64,000 nucleotides of DNA from Oscillospiraceae bacterium (lineage in GTDB: Bacteria > Bacillota > Clostridia > Oscillospirales > Ruminococcaceae), in NCBI GenBank assembly GCA_018110825.1, contig JAGBCL010000115.1, positions 1 through 64,000 on the forward strand, written 5' to 3'. The translations under genes and the position numbers were made by a program. Shown one piece after another: positions 1 through 8,800 of the stretch. Position 1 is the first letter of the stretch, and each line of letters opens with the position of its first letter. The notes under the pieces are model-generated. The model saw nothing but the letters and a program-made list of their open reading frames with translations, made no database searches and was not told the origin of the DNA.

Positions 1-1435
1 GGACAACATCTGCCTGATTGACTTCAATATCAGTACCGTTTCAAATGACGGTACTGCCGTTTCCAAGGGTGGCTCTTCAGGTTTTGCCGCACCTGAACAG
101 TTCAGACGCATTATTGATGTTCCTGTTGTCCAGGACGATTTTCACGAGGAAACCCGTTTCATAGGTGTGGAAACAGATATATCCACTTCAAATCCTGCCT
201 CAAACATTGCATTTATTGATTTGCGTACCGATATTTACGGCGTAGGTGCGTCACTTTACTACATCCTTACTCAGAGAAGTCCTGTTGACGGCAAGATGGA
301 TTTCAATGGAATAAATGCCTCCAAAGCATTTAAATCCGCACTTATAAAAGCAACCAATACACAAGCATCAAAACGTTTCAGGAGTGCCGCGGAATTTGCT
401 GCTGAAATAAAGAAAATCAGTGAATCACGCAACAGAAAAAAAACATATATAATCGGGGCTGTTGTACTTGCTGCAGCTATAATTACTACTGCAATCTTCA
501 CCATAAACAGCTTCCGTCCGCAGGAAAACACTGCTGCAAGTAGGAATACTGAAAACACAAGAATACTCAATGCCAACTCAAAACTTGTATATACCAATGT
601 TCTTTCTTATTGCAACAAATGCAAATCCAACGGAATTTCCGTTGCTGACGGCTGGTACAGCGGTGCACTTGCTGACGGAAGTGACGACTTCGTTTATGAC
701 GGAAGCAGTGAGGACATGGCCAAAATGCTCAGCCACAATATAGGCGGCAATGAAAACAAAGGCTATTTCGGTGTAAACATAAGAAACAATACACCTGAAA
801 TTTCATTCTGGAGTCCGGATAGAAAAATCAAACTTGAAAAAATAACAGGACTTAATCAGGAAGAAATTATTGAAAAATCGCTTTCAATCGGAATTTATCC
901 CGATTATGAAACTCTTGACAAAGATGAAATTATTGTTACAAGCGTTACAGAAAAAGAAATTGTAATTGAAACATCAGATACAATTTATTTTGAGACTGAA
1001 GCAATTACAATGGAAGAAACAACTGCTGAAACCATTATCGAAGAAGAAAGCTTTGATATCGAGCTTTTTGAGCATAATCTTATTGAACTTATAAATATTC
1101 AGCGAAGAGCAGAAGGAGCAAGCGAACTTAAATATAATTTTGAACTGGAAAATATTGCATTCAACATGTGTAATGACGTTATAAACGATAACTGCAAATC
1201 CGATTATCTTGAATACAATAACCAGTTCGATGCATTCATTCCATATTACGGATATCAGCTTACACCTGATACCCAATATTCCCCCACCGATTATGCGTTG
1301 GCATTTCTGCAATTCGTAGAAGCAGAGGACCACGCAGTATGGAGCAATAAAGAATGGACATATATCGGCGTGGCAATAATTGAAGATCCAGAAAACACCT
1401 ATAATATTGTATTCTGTCTGAGTTACAATGAATAA
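1..1435 (+). CDS. Membrane Ser/Thr protein kinase with CAP-like extracellular domain (5' partial)
   Basis: The reading frame is already open at base 2, so the gene starts before the window; the GTG at 167 is internal. The visible part begins at the kinase metal-binding motif, which reads LIDFN instead of DFG. It continues through an APE-like motif (AAPEQF) and the subdomain IX block (DIYGVGASLYYIL). One membrane segment lies near bases 440-505. After it come about 290 outer residues: an unassigned part, a Glu/Thr-rich linker, then a C-terminal region (about bases 1060-1430) with features of a CAP/SCP domain (LINIQRR early, YIGVAI late). The protein is probably a membrane kinase whose outer domain senses or binds something at the envelope. 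It is 12 bases upstream of the next gene, so likely in one operon. The kinase call is firm. The CAP call rests on short motifs. Confidence 0.85.
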   Translation, partial: DNICLIDFNISTVSNDGTAVSKGGSSGFAAPEQFRRIIDVPVVQDDFHEETRFIGVETDISTSNPASNIAFIDLRTDIYGVGASLYYILTQRSPVDGKMDFNGINASKAFKSALIKATNTQASKRFRSAAEFAAEIKKISESRNRKKTYIIGAVVLAAAIITTAIFTINSFRPQENTAASRNTENTRILNANSKLVYTNVLSYCNKCKSNGISVADGWYSGALADGSDDFVYDGSSEDMAKMLSHNIGGNENKGYFGVNIRNNTPEISFWSPDRKIKLEKITGLNQEEIIEKSLSIGIYPDYETLDKDEIIVTSVTEKEIVIETSDTIYFETEAITMEETTAETIIEEESFDIELFEHNLIELINIQRRAEGASELKYNFELENIAFNMCNDVINDNCKSDYLEYNNQFDAFIPYYGYQLTPDTQYSPTDYALAFLQFVEAEDHAVWSNKEWTYIGVAIIEDPENTYNIVFCLSYNE

Positions 1436-1788
1436 AGGAGCACGCATATGAAATCCAAACTCAAAATAATAATTCCCGTAGCAGTTGCAGTCATAGCAAT
1501 TATAGCAGCCATAATCTTCATCAGATTCAGTTCTGACGATGCAAACAAGATTTCAAAAATGCTTGACACAGCGCAGAAATATCTTGTGGAACAAAACTAC
1601 GAGCAGGCAATTGCTGAGTTTGAGAATATTATTGAGCTCGACCCAATGAACGCGGACGCGTACATAGGTATTGCTGAAGCATACATAAAAATGGGCAACA
1701 CTGAAATGGCTGTTGAATGGCTGGAAAAGGGCTTTGAAGCTACGGGTGATGAGAGCCTGAAGGCAATGCTTGATGAGCTGCTTTCGAC
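1432..1788 (+). repeat. Direct repeat, unit A: shared 5' module of TPR genes
   Basis: About 355 bases covering the ribosome site (AAAGGAGCACGCATATG) and the anchor-TPR coding module are nearly identical to bases 2611-2964; I see only scattered single-base changes. Similarity stops abruptly at the Thr-rich linker. This pattern fits recent duplication or gene conversion of the N-terminal module with exchange of the C-terminal domain. Confidence 0.85.
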
Positions 1789-2605
1789 ATCTGGGGAAAC
1801 AACTGCTATTACTACTGTTACTGTTGCTGAAACTACAACAACGGAAGAAATAACAACTTTATCTGCTGAAGAACAGGAAATAGAAGATATACGTAAACAG
1901 GCATTAGAGATTATTGCACCGTTTGTGCCTAATAAAAATAAAGGAGAGCCAAACTCGGTTGTATATACGTATTATGAGGATTATGCATGGTTAGATCCAT
2001 TATATTACGGGAATGCTGACACTTACAGTTGTTTTAGATGTACATACGATGAAAATGGAGATATATCAAAAGAGGAATATGTAAATCTTGATCTTTTAAG
2101 TATTTCTAAAAGTAGTTCGGAAAACATAATAGAATATAATTTTGACGCTGGATTTGGACACATAATAGAGTATAATCCTTATTCATCAAAAATGTATAGC
2201 CAAAAATATTATAGAAGTAGTGATGATATTACTTATGCTGCAACAACAGCTAGTGGTAATACATGGAATGCTGTTGGCGGAATAGATAATTGGTATAATA
2301 GGATTGAAAACGGTAAAATTGTAAAATCATCAGATATATATGAAATAGATGAAGAATATTATAGTTATAAAATTTACACTCAAAAAGATAAAATTAATAA
2401 AATTGAACGTGTTTATGGTGAATATGCAAATACGTTGGAGTATGACGAAGTAAATAATAGGTGGATATATCATTATTTCCAAGTAACCCCATATAAACTT
2501 GGTTTACCTGAAGGAGCAGATGAATCTATTTTTGATGTGGAAGATAAAATAGTAAAGACATTTGATAATTATGATGAATTTATGGCTTATATTGAAAATA
2601 ATTAA
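1448..2605 (+). CDS. Membrane-anchored TPR protein, copy 1 of a three-member family
   Basis: The 385-residue protein has a cytoplasmic MKSK start and one membrane segment (about residues 5-25). A short TPR region (about 40-110; LVEQNYEQAIAEFENII, then DAYIGIAEAYIKMG) follows. Next are a Thr/Glu-rich linker (about 118-142) and a C-terminal domain of about 240 residues that I do not recognise. The first ~115 residues and the ribosome site are almost identical in DNA to the next gene, while the C-termini are unrelated. TPRs bind other proteins, and the Thr-rich linker suggests the C-terminus is displayed outside. It lies between two kinase genes and is probably a signalling or surface partner of them. 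No enzymatic motif is visible. Confidence 0.8.
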   Translation: MKSKLKIIIPVAVAVIAIIAAIIFIRFSSDDANKISKMLDTAQKYLVEQNYEQAIAEFENIIELDPMNADAYIGIAEAYIKMGNTEMAVEWLEKGFEATGDESLKAMLDELLSTSGETTAITTVTVAETTTTEEITTLSAEEQEIEDIRKQALEIIAPFVPNKNKGEPNSVVYTYYEDYAWLDPLYYGNADTYSCFRCTYDENGDISKEEYVNLDLLSISKSSSENIIEYNFDAGFGHIIEYNPYSSKMYSQKYYRSSDDITYAATTASGNTWNAVGGIDNWYNRIENGKIVKSSDIYEIDEEYYSYKIYTQKDKINKIERVYGEYANTLEYDEVNNRWIYHYFQVTPYKLGLPEGADESIFDVEDKIVKTFDNYDEFMAYIENN

Positions 2606-2610
2606 ATTAA

Positions 2611-2964
2611 AAGGAGCACGCATATGAAATCCAAACTCAAAATAATAATTCCCGTAGCAGTCGCAGTCATTGCAATTATAGCAGCAGTAATCTTCATCAG
2701 ATTCAGTTCCGACGATACAAACAAGATTTCAAAAATGCTGGACACGGCACAGAAATATCTTGTGGAACAAAACTACGAGCAGGCTGTTGCTGAGTTTGAG
2801 AATATTATTGAGCTCGACCCGATGAACGCGGATGCGTACATAGGTATTGCTGAAGCATACATAAAAATGGGCAACACTGAAATGGCTGTTGAATGGCTGG
2901 AAAAGGGCTTTGAAGCTACGGGTGATGAGAGCCTGAAGGCAATGCTTGATGAGCTGCTTTCTGT
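2611..2964 (+). repeat. Direct repeat, unit B: shared 5' module of TPR genes
   Basis: Second copy of the repeat described at 1432-1788. A third, diverged copy of the same module (protein-level similarity, no near-identity) begins the gene at 20315. Confidence 0.85.
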
Positions 2965-3901
2965 GCCTGATAATGAGGTGGTAACTAACGCCGATAACAG
3001 TTGGTATGAAATGAGCTTCAATTCTGACGGAAAAATTATTCATGAAGATTTCTATGACGCTGACGGCAACTTCTTCGGAAGTGCGGATATTGAATACTGG
3101 CCTAACGGAAACAAGAAAACCGTTACGTACTATCGTGTTGACGGAAGCTATTACGTTTCTGAATACAACGAAGAAGGAAAGCTTCTGAAAAAAACATATT
3201 ACAACTCTGATGGAAGTATTGAAAAATATACCGTTAACGAGTTTAATTCTGATGGCAGAACTATCAAAAATACTGATTATAACGGCGATGGAACAATAAC
3301 TGCATATTCAGTATATGAATATGACAGCAACGGAAATCAAACTGCTTCTACTGACTATTACGGAGACGGAAGCATAAAGCAATACTTTAAATACCAATAT
3401 GATTCAAACGGACATATAATTTATTGGGAACACTACGAAAGCTTGCAATACAGAAAAGAAACATATACAGATGAATATATGTGGGAAGAAAGTCATGATA
3501 CTGCGGAATATAAATACAATGATGATTATACTATTGCTTATATTTATACAAACGGTGGTTTTATGCATCCAGATAATGTAAATGAGTTTTATTGCTATAG
3601 TATCAATGACACGAAAAACCATTATAGCCGCAGAATAATTACACGCGATGAAAACGGCAACGAAATTTACTCAGAAAGTTACAGCAATTATATGGGAACT
3701 GAAGAACTTACCGGCAAAAGTGAAAATATTTATGATGAAAATGGTAAATGTATTGAATCTAAATACTATTACAAAAATTATGAAACCGGAGAAATAGAGC
3801 TTGATAAGTATCATGTTTCAACTTTTGACGGTCTTGGAAATACAATAAGTAACATCGCATATAACGCAGACGGAACAATCTGGGCAACCTGGACTTATTG
3901 A
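2624..3901 (+). CDS. Membrane-anchored TPR protein with YD/MORN-like repeats, copy 2
   Basis: The 425-residue protein has the same membrane anchor and TPR module as the gene before it (about residues 1-113). From about residue 120 it carries tandem units of roughly 20 residues built on Asp-Gly and Tyr, for example YNSDGSIEKY, YNGDGTITAY and YYGDGSIKQY. These resemble YD (Rhs-type) or MORN-like repeats, which usually form beta-rich surface structures that bind carbohydrate or protein. The ribosome site AAAGGAGC is copied along with the module. The gene lies 18 bases after copy 1 and 18 before the second kinase, consistent with one operon. Function unknown; a surface binding or sensing role is inferred. 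Confidence 0.8.
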   Translation: MKSKLKIIIPVAVAVIAIIAAVIFIRFSSDDTNKISKMLDTAQKYLVEQNYEQAVAEFENIIELDPMNADAYIGIAEAYIKMGNTEMAVEWLEKGFEATGDESLKAMLDELLSVPDNEVVTNADNSWYEMSFNSDGKIIHEDFYDADGNFFGSADIEYWPNGNKKTVTYYRVDGSYYVSEYNEEGKLLKKTYYNSDGSIEKYTVNEFNSDGRTIKNTDYNGDGTITAYSVYEYDSNGNQTASTDYYGDGSIKQYFKYQYDSNGHIIYWEHYESLQYRKETYTDEYMWEESHDTAEYKYNDDYTIAYIYTNGGFMHPDNVNEFYCYSINDTKNHYSRRIITRDENGNEIYSESYSNYMGTEELTGKSENIYDENGKCIESKYYYKNYETGEIELDKYHVSTFDGLGNTISNIAYNADGTIWATWTY

Positions 3902-3919
3902 TAAAAAGGAGCAGCAAAA

Positions 3920-5998
3920 ATGATTACAATAGGACAAACTCTCGGAAACACCTATAAAATTACCGAACAACTCGGTGCAGGCGGCGGAGGTATTGTTTAC
4001 AAGGCTTTTCATACCCGTCTCGAAAGATATGTTGCCGTGAAGCTTATCAAGGACAAGGTAAAAGGAATTATCAACGAACGTGCCGAGGCTGATATTCTCA
4101 AGCGACTTAAGCATGACGGTCTGCCTCAGGTTTACGACTTCGTCACTGACGGCGAAGATGTTTACACTGTTATGGAATACATTGACGGCAGGTCACTTGG
4201 CGAAGAAATCAAGCTGCGCAAAAAAATTCCTTACGATACCGCTTTGCAATGGTCAAAGGAAATCTGCTCGGCGGCAGCTTATCTTCACAACAGAAAACCT
4301 GCAATAATTCACAGCGACATAAAACCTGCAAATATCATGCTTACCTCGGAAGAAAAAATCTGTCTTATTGACTTCAATATTTCCTCTGTTTTCGGAGGCG
4401 GCATTTATACAGTGGGAAGCAGCGAAGGCTTCTCCCCTCCTGAACAATATGAAGCTATGGCTTCCATGCAGAACGCAGCAGCTTTAGCTTCGGAAGATAA
4501 TGATGAAACAATTGTTATCGACAACACATCAAATATTATTGATTCACGCTCCGATGTATACAGCATAGGTGCTGTTATGTACATGATGGTAACAGGAAAG
4601 AAACCTGCTAACTCACGTACTGCAGTTACTCCCCTTTCCAAGCTTGATGCAAAGGTTCCTCAGGCGTTTGCATACATAGTTGACACGGCAATGAGCCGTG
4701 ATAAAGAGGACCGTTTCAGTTCAGCGGCGGAAATGCTTGAGGCACTCAACAAAATCAATAAGCTTGATAAGCGTTACAAGCGTATGGCACTTCGGCAGGA
4801 GCTTGCTTTCATCTTCTGTCTGCTTCTGCTTGCAGGTTCGGTTGTTTCAATTATTGCAGGCCATCGTATGATGAAAAACGAAGACAGCGGCAGGTACAAC
4901 AGCTATATTGAAGAGCTTGCGGAAATGAGTGCCGAAAATGATTATTCGGATTTTGATGACGTATTTAAAGATGTTACCGAAGAATACCCTGATGAAGCAA
5001 TGCCCTATTATTTCAAGGCAATGAGAGAATATTACAACAAGGATATTCAGGAAGCCTCCGAAACCCTTGATAAGTACGTTATCCCTTATATTTCCGATTT
5101 TTCGGAAAGTGAAAAAGTCAATATTTACCACATCAAGGCAGAAAGACTTTTTTATGCTGAGGATTATGTTGAAGCCTCTGATTACTATGGGAGGGCAGTA
5201 AATCTCAAGTCCGAAAATCCATCCTTGTACTGTGACTATGCACTTACACTTGCCCGCTGCAATGATACATATAAAGCTGAAGAAATTCTCGAGGAAGCAA
5301 TTTCACTTGGTCTTGAAGAGGATAGCGTTTACATGGCAAATGGTGAAATCCTCTACCAGAAAGGCGAATATGAACAATCAGCTGAATCACTTCTGAAGGC
5401 AATTGAACTTACAGATGACGAAAATGTAAAAAAGACCAGCTATCTTATATGTAGCCGTGCATATTCCGCACTTTCGGAAAATGACAGTCAGATAATCCTT
5501 TCAAACATTGAACTGTTGGAAAAATCACTGCTTGATGTTTCAGCTGAAAATCAGCTCCAGCTCAGGGAGTATCTTGTTCAGTGCTATATAGATTACGGCA
5601 CTGTAGTCGGTAATGATGAATACTACGCCAAGGCAATTACCTTGCTTGAAAAAATCAAATATGACGGCAACGGCGGTTATCAGAATGATATGAATCTTGC
5701 TGTTTTGTGCGACAGAATAGGCAATCACACAGGTGCCAAGGATATTCTCATTGATATGTCAGAAACTCCTGAGTATGAAATGAATATGTTTAAAATATAC
5801 GCTCAACTTGCATATGTTGAAGCAAATATTCAGGGAGATATTGATGTAAATGAACGTGATTACAGCGGCTTTGCCGAATTCTACAAGCAAGCTCAGGAGG
5901 CCTATAAAACATATAGTGCATCCGGACTGAGCGACCCTGATATGGATAAGCTCGATAAACTGTATGCTGAAATGAAACAGCTTGGCTGGCTTGATTAA
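3920..5998 (+). CDS. Membrane Ser/Thr protein kinase with extracellular TPR domain
   Basis: The 692-residue protein has a full kinase domain at residues 10-280: Gly-rich loop GAGGGGIVY (19-27), Lys41 in VAVKL, catalytic loop HSDIKPAN (131-138), metal motif DFN (151-153), PPE at 173-175, and SDVYSIG (211-217). One membrane segment lies at about 295-314. The outer part (about 320-690) is made of TPR-like helices (for example YVEASDYYGRAVNLKSENP). Compared with typical Hanks kinases the HRD Arg is Ser and the DFG Gly is Asn, as in the kinase at the window start; Lys and both Asp are kept, so it is probably active. The probable substrate route is the FHA protein and PP2C phosphatase at the far end of the Tad operon. 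The target itself is not visible. Confidence 0.92.
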   Translation: MITIGQTLGNTYKITEQLGAGGGGIVYKAFHTRLERYVAVKLIKDKVKGIINERAEADILKRLKHDGLPQVYDFVTDGEDVYTVMEYIDGRSLGEEIKLRKKIPYDTALQWSKEICSAAAYLHNRKPAIIHSDIKPANIMLTSEEKICLIDFNISSVFGGGIYTVGSSEGFSPPEQYEAMASMQNAAALASEDNDETIVIDNTSNIIDSRSDVYSIGAVMYMMVTGKKPANSRTAVTPLSKLDAKVPQAFAYIVDTAMSRDKEDRFSSAAEMLEALNKINKLDKRYKRMALRQELAFIFCLLLLAGSVVSIIAGHRMMKNEDSGRYNSYIEELAEMSAENDYSDFDDVFKDVTEEYPDEAMPYYFKAMREYYNKDIQEASETLDKYVIPYISDFSESEKVNIYHIKAERLFYAEDYVEASDYYGRAVNLKSENPSLYCDYALTLARCNDTYKAEEILEEAISLGLEEDSVYMANGEILYQKGEYEQSAESLLKAIELTDDENVKKTSYLICSRAYSALSENDSQIILSNIELLEKSLLDVSAENQLQLREYLVQCYIDYGTVVGNDEYYAKAITLLEKIKYDGNGGYQNDMNLAVLCDRIGNHTGAKDILIDMSETPEYEMNMFKIYAQLAYVEANIQGDIDVNERDYSGFAEFYKQAQEAYKTYSASGLSDPDMDKLDKLYAEMKQLGWLD

Positions 5999-6009
5999 GG
6001 AGGAACATT

Positions 6010-6174
6010 ATGAATTTTACAGAGCTTTTTTCAACAACCGGTAGTATGCTATTTTACGGCGGAATTATTGGCGCTGTATTTTCAGTTGTTCTCAGTTTGA
6101 TTCTGATACCAATATTTTCTGCTTCAAAGAAAAAAATGTTGAAAAAAATTGAGTCTGAATATAAAAGTAAATAA
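6010..6174 (+). CDS. Small single-span membrane protein (54 aa)
   Basis: A short ORF begins at ATG 6010, 11 bases after the kinase stop, with a good ribosome site (AAGGAGGAAC). It encodes 54 residues: a short polar N-terminus, one hydrophobic helix of about 23 residues (MLFYGGIIGAVFSVVLSL region), and a Lys-rich tail ending in YKSK. Positive-inside topology would put the tail in the cytoplasm. Its position as last gene of the kinase operon suggests a small partner of the kinases or of the pilus. I know no family for it. Confidence 0.65.
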   Translation: MNFTELFSTTGSMLFYGGIIGAVFSVVLSLILIPIFSASKKKMLKKIESEYKSK

Positions 6175-6222
6175 TATCTAAAAAAAAAGCTGTTTTTTGT
6201 TGAAAATAATGATGTTAAAAAT

Positions 6223-6251
6223 TTGACATAGATTTGTATGTGATGTATAAT
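6223..6251 (+). promoter_or_regulatory. Sigma-A promoter of the Tad pilus operon
   Basis: TTGACA at 6223-6228 and TATAAT at 6246-6251 with a 17-base spacer are a perfect vegetative promoter. It lies about 150 bases before the first Tad gene, leaving a leader of roughly 150 nucleotides. Confidence 0.85.
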
Positions 6252-6381
6252 TAATAAGTGGCATTTTGCAGAAAAATATCTTATTTTCTACAAATTTCTG
6301 CACCTTACATTAACAAATACAGAAATTTCAAAGCCAAAATAATTTCTGAATGTAAAAATGCATTACTTTGAGAGAGGAGGA

Positions 6382-6400
6382 CATGCTTCTCAGAAGCATG
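6382..6400 (+). promoter_or_regulatory. Palindrome between ribosome site and start codon of tadZ
   Basis: The sequence ATGCTTCTCAGAAGCAT at 6383-6399, flanked by C and G, is a perfect inverted repeat with 9-base arms and a one-base centre. It separates a strong Shine-Dalgarno (GAGGAGG, 6374-6380) from the most likely start ATG at 6410. Folded as a hairpin it would bring the two to about 10 bases apart. Unfolded, the ribosome site would serve ATGs at 6383 or 6398 at poor distances. Confidence 0.55.
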
Positions 6401-6409
6401 GTCATAATT

Positions 6410-7447
6410 ATGAAAATCAAAATTGCAATTGCAGATAATGAAATCGCTTACATCAATAAGCTTTTTTCGGTTTTTGAAAGAAAGGAAAATGTTTCAGTTT
6501 CTATGTTTACAGAAACTGAAAGTCTGAAAAAAGCACTTAACAATCAGAACTACGATATCCTTATTATCAACCCTGAGTTGGATTCTGACACACTCAACTA
6601 CAAAAAGGCTACTGTTGTTGTTTTCCTTTCAGATAACAGCTCTTCCACTTTCAACGTAAGCTGTCAGGATTACAGCGTGGTTTTAAAATACCAGCAGATA
6701 AGCAAAATCTTCAATGAAATTATAAACATTTACTCCGAGATAGTTCCTACTTCGGGAATGGACGGAAGAAGCACTATAGCAAAAATTATTCCTGTATATT
6801 CCCCTGCAGGCGGTACAGGAAAAACTACAGTTGCACTCTCTGTTGCCGAAATGCTTGTTAACCGCGGATATAAAGTGCTGTATATCAACTTCGAAATGAT
6901 TTCTTCATACGGTACATATCTTCCACAAAACAACGGAAGAAATTTCGGAGATATTATTTCCAAAATGGGTGTCGGCTTCAACTGGAAACTGAAAATCGAA
7001 AGTATCATTCAGACTACTCAAAAGGGTATCATGTATTTTGAAGAGTTCAAGAACATTTTTGATGTATATGAAATTTCCGCTGCTGATGCAGAAATGCTTG
7101 TCAACGGTATTGCTTCCGCAGGTGTCTGTGATTACCTGATTATTGATATGGACAATGACCTTTCTGCTGTAAACCGCAAAATCATGAGTATTTCCGATAT
7201 TGTGGTTGCTGTAGCAGCTGCTTCCGAAACAGCAAGCTATAAATTCAATAAATTCCTTGAACACTTTGATATTATTGTTGAAAACACCGATAAGCTCAAT
7301 ATTGTTTGCAACTTCGGCAAACAGCCCGACAATGCAATATCTGCTTATCCGGTAATCGCTAATATCCCGCAAATTAATTCGGGATTTAAAAACGTAATTG
7401 ATTATATCAACAAGAATTCCCTTATCAATATTGAAAATCTGATGTAA
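6410..7447 (+). CDS. tadZ: TadZ/CpaE-like ATPase, pilus localisation
   Basis: TadZ/CpaE proteins place the Tad machine at a cell site. This 345-residue protein starts with a receiver-like domain (MKIKIAIADNE; about residues 1-115) and continues as a ParA/MinD-type ATPase with a deviant Walker A (PAGGTGKTT, about 132-140), as usual for the family. I chose ATG 6410 because the protein there begins like a receiver domain; an in-frame TTG at 6368 and ATGs at 6383 and 6398 would add up to 14 residues. The receiver-like domain shows no clear phospho-acceptor Asp with the usual context, common in CpaE. It is the first gene after a consensus promoter and is followed 16 bases later by tadA. Confidence 0.88.
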   Translation: MKIKIAIADNEIAYINKLFSVFERKENVSVSMFTETESLKKALNNQNYDILIINPELDSDTLNYKKATVVVFLSDNSSSTFNVSCQDYSVVLKYQQISKIFNEIINIYSEIVPTSGMDGRSTIAKIIPVYSPAGGTGKTTVALSVAEMLVNRGYKVLYINFEMISSYGTYLPQNNGRNFGDIISKMGVGFNWKLKIESIIQTTQKGIMYFEEFKNIFDVYEISAADAEMLVNGIASAGVCDYLIIDMDNDLSAVNRKIMSISDIVVAVAAASETASYKFNKFLEHFDIIVENTDKLNIVCNFGKQPDNAISAYPVIANIPQINSGFKNVIDYINKNSLINIENLM

Positions 7448-7463
7448 TTCTGAGAGGTGCATT

Positions 7464-8759
7464 ATGTCTGAGAACAAAAGCAACGATATTATATACCGCT
7501 TAACAAATGATATCAAGCGGTATGTTCAGCAGCTTGACAACCTGACAGTTATTGATGATGCCGAGCTTAACTCCATTATTGAAGAAAGACTTTCAATCTG
7601 TCTTTCAAATGCACGTGAACTTTATCCCGATGACTACAAGGCTTGTGTGCTCCTGAGCTTCAAGGACAAGCATGATATTGTGCACTCCGTTTTTGAGGCA
7701 ATCCGAGGTCTTGATATCCTCGGAAGCGTTATCAAGGATAAAACAATCACGGAAGTTATGATAAACGGCTATGACCATATCTTCGTCGAGCAGGACGGTA
7801 AACTGAAACAGCTTCCTGATAAATTTGAATCAACTGAAAAGCTGACTGACATTATCACAAAATTCGTTAGAGAAGCAGGCCGTTCGGTTAATGAAAGTGA
7901 ACCTATCGTAGATACCAGACTTGCTGACGGCTCACGTGTAAATGTTGTTCTCCCACCAATTGCACTCAACGGTCCTATCGTAACCATCAGACGTTTCCCT
8001 GAAGAGGCAATGACAGTTGAAAAGCTTATCAGATACGGCTCTATTACACCTGAGGTTGCCGATTTCATTGAAAAACTCGTTCGTGCCAAGTATAACATCT
8101 TTGTTTGCGGCGGTACAGGTAGTGGTAAAACTACTTTCCTCAATGCCCTTTCCAACTTTATTCCTACATATGAACGTATTATCACAATCGAAGACTCTGC
8201 CGAGCTTCAGATTAAAAATATTCCTAATATCGTACGTCTTGAAACAAGAAATGCCAATGCGGCAGGTACGGGTGCAATTACAATCCGTGACCTTATCAAA
8301 TCCTCTCTCCGAATGCGTCCTGAACGTATCGTAGTAGGTGAGGTCCGTGGCGGTGAAGCCCTTGACATGCTCCAGGCAATGAACACCGGTCATGACGGTT
8401 CTCTTTCAACAGGTCACGCCAATTCAAGCTACGATATGCTCAGCCGTCTTGAAACAATGGTACTCAGCGGTTCACCCGGACTTCCTCTGGAGGCTATCAG
8501 ACAACAGATTGCTTCCGCTGTTGACATTATCATTCATCTTTCCCGTCTCCGTGACTTTTCAAGAAAAACAATGGAAATCACTGAGGTTGTGGAATATAAA
8601 AACGGCAGCATCACCCTTAATCCGCTGTTCAAGTTCGAAGAGGACGAAAACAGTACAGTTACAAAGGTTTCAGGCATGCTGAAACGTACCGAAAATAAGA
8701 TGATACACACAGAAAAATTCATCAACTCCGGTATCTATGACTTCCTGCCTGACAATTAA
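7464..8759 (+). CDS. tadA: TadA/CpaF secretion ATPase
   Basis: This is the hexameric ATPase that drives Flp pilus assembly at the inner face of the membrane. It has 431 residues, normal for CpaF. Visible motifs are Walker A GGTGSGKTT (about 216-224), the Asp-box ITIEDSAEL, the Walker B region VVGEVRGGEALDML (about 290-303), and the His-box STGHANS. An N-terminal helical part (about 1-80) precedes the ATPase fold. The ribosome site is GAGAGGTG. It sits between tadZ and tadB as in other Tad loci. Confidence 0.95.
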   Translation: MSENKSNDIIYRLTNDIKRYVQQLDNLTVIDDAELNSIIEERLSICLSNARELYPDDYKACVLLSFKDKHDIVHSVFEAIRGLDILGSVIKDKTITEVMINGYDHIFVEQDGKLKQLPDKFESTEKLTDIITKFVREAGRSVNESEPIVDTRLADGSRVNVVLPPIALNGPIVTIRRFPEEAMTVEKLIRYGSITPEVADFIEKLVRAKYNIFVCGGTGSGKTTFLNALSNFIPTYERIITIEDSAELQIKNIPNIVRLETRNANAAGTGAITIRDLIKSSLRMRPERIVVGEVRGGEALDMLQAMNTGHDGSLSTGHANSSYDMLSRLETMVLSGSPGLPLEAIRQQIASAVDIIIHLSRLRDFSRKTMEITEVVEYKNGSITLNPLFKFEEDENSTVTKVSGMLKRTENKMIHTEKFINSGIYDFLPDN

Positions 8760-8800
8760 TATTTAATTCGTGATATATTATCTGGAGGGTTGAAATTACA

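Noticed and set aside
6905-7516. 203-codon minus-strand frame opposite tadZ/tadA
   Set aside because: Antisense shadow of the Tad ATPase genes; no ribosome site or promoter on that strand.
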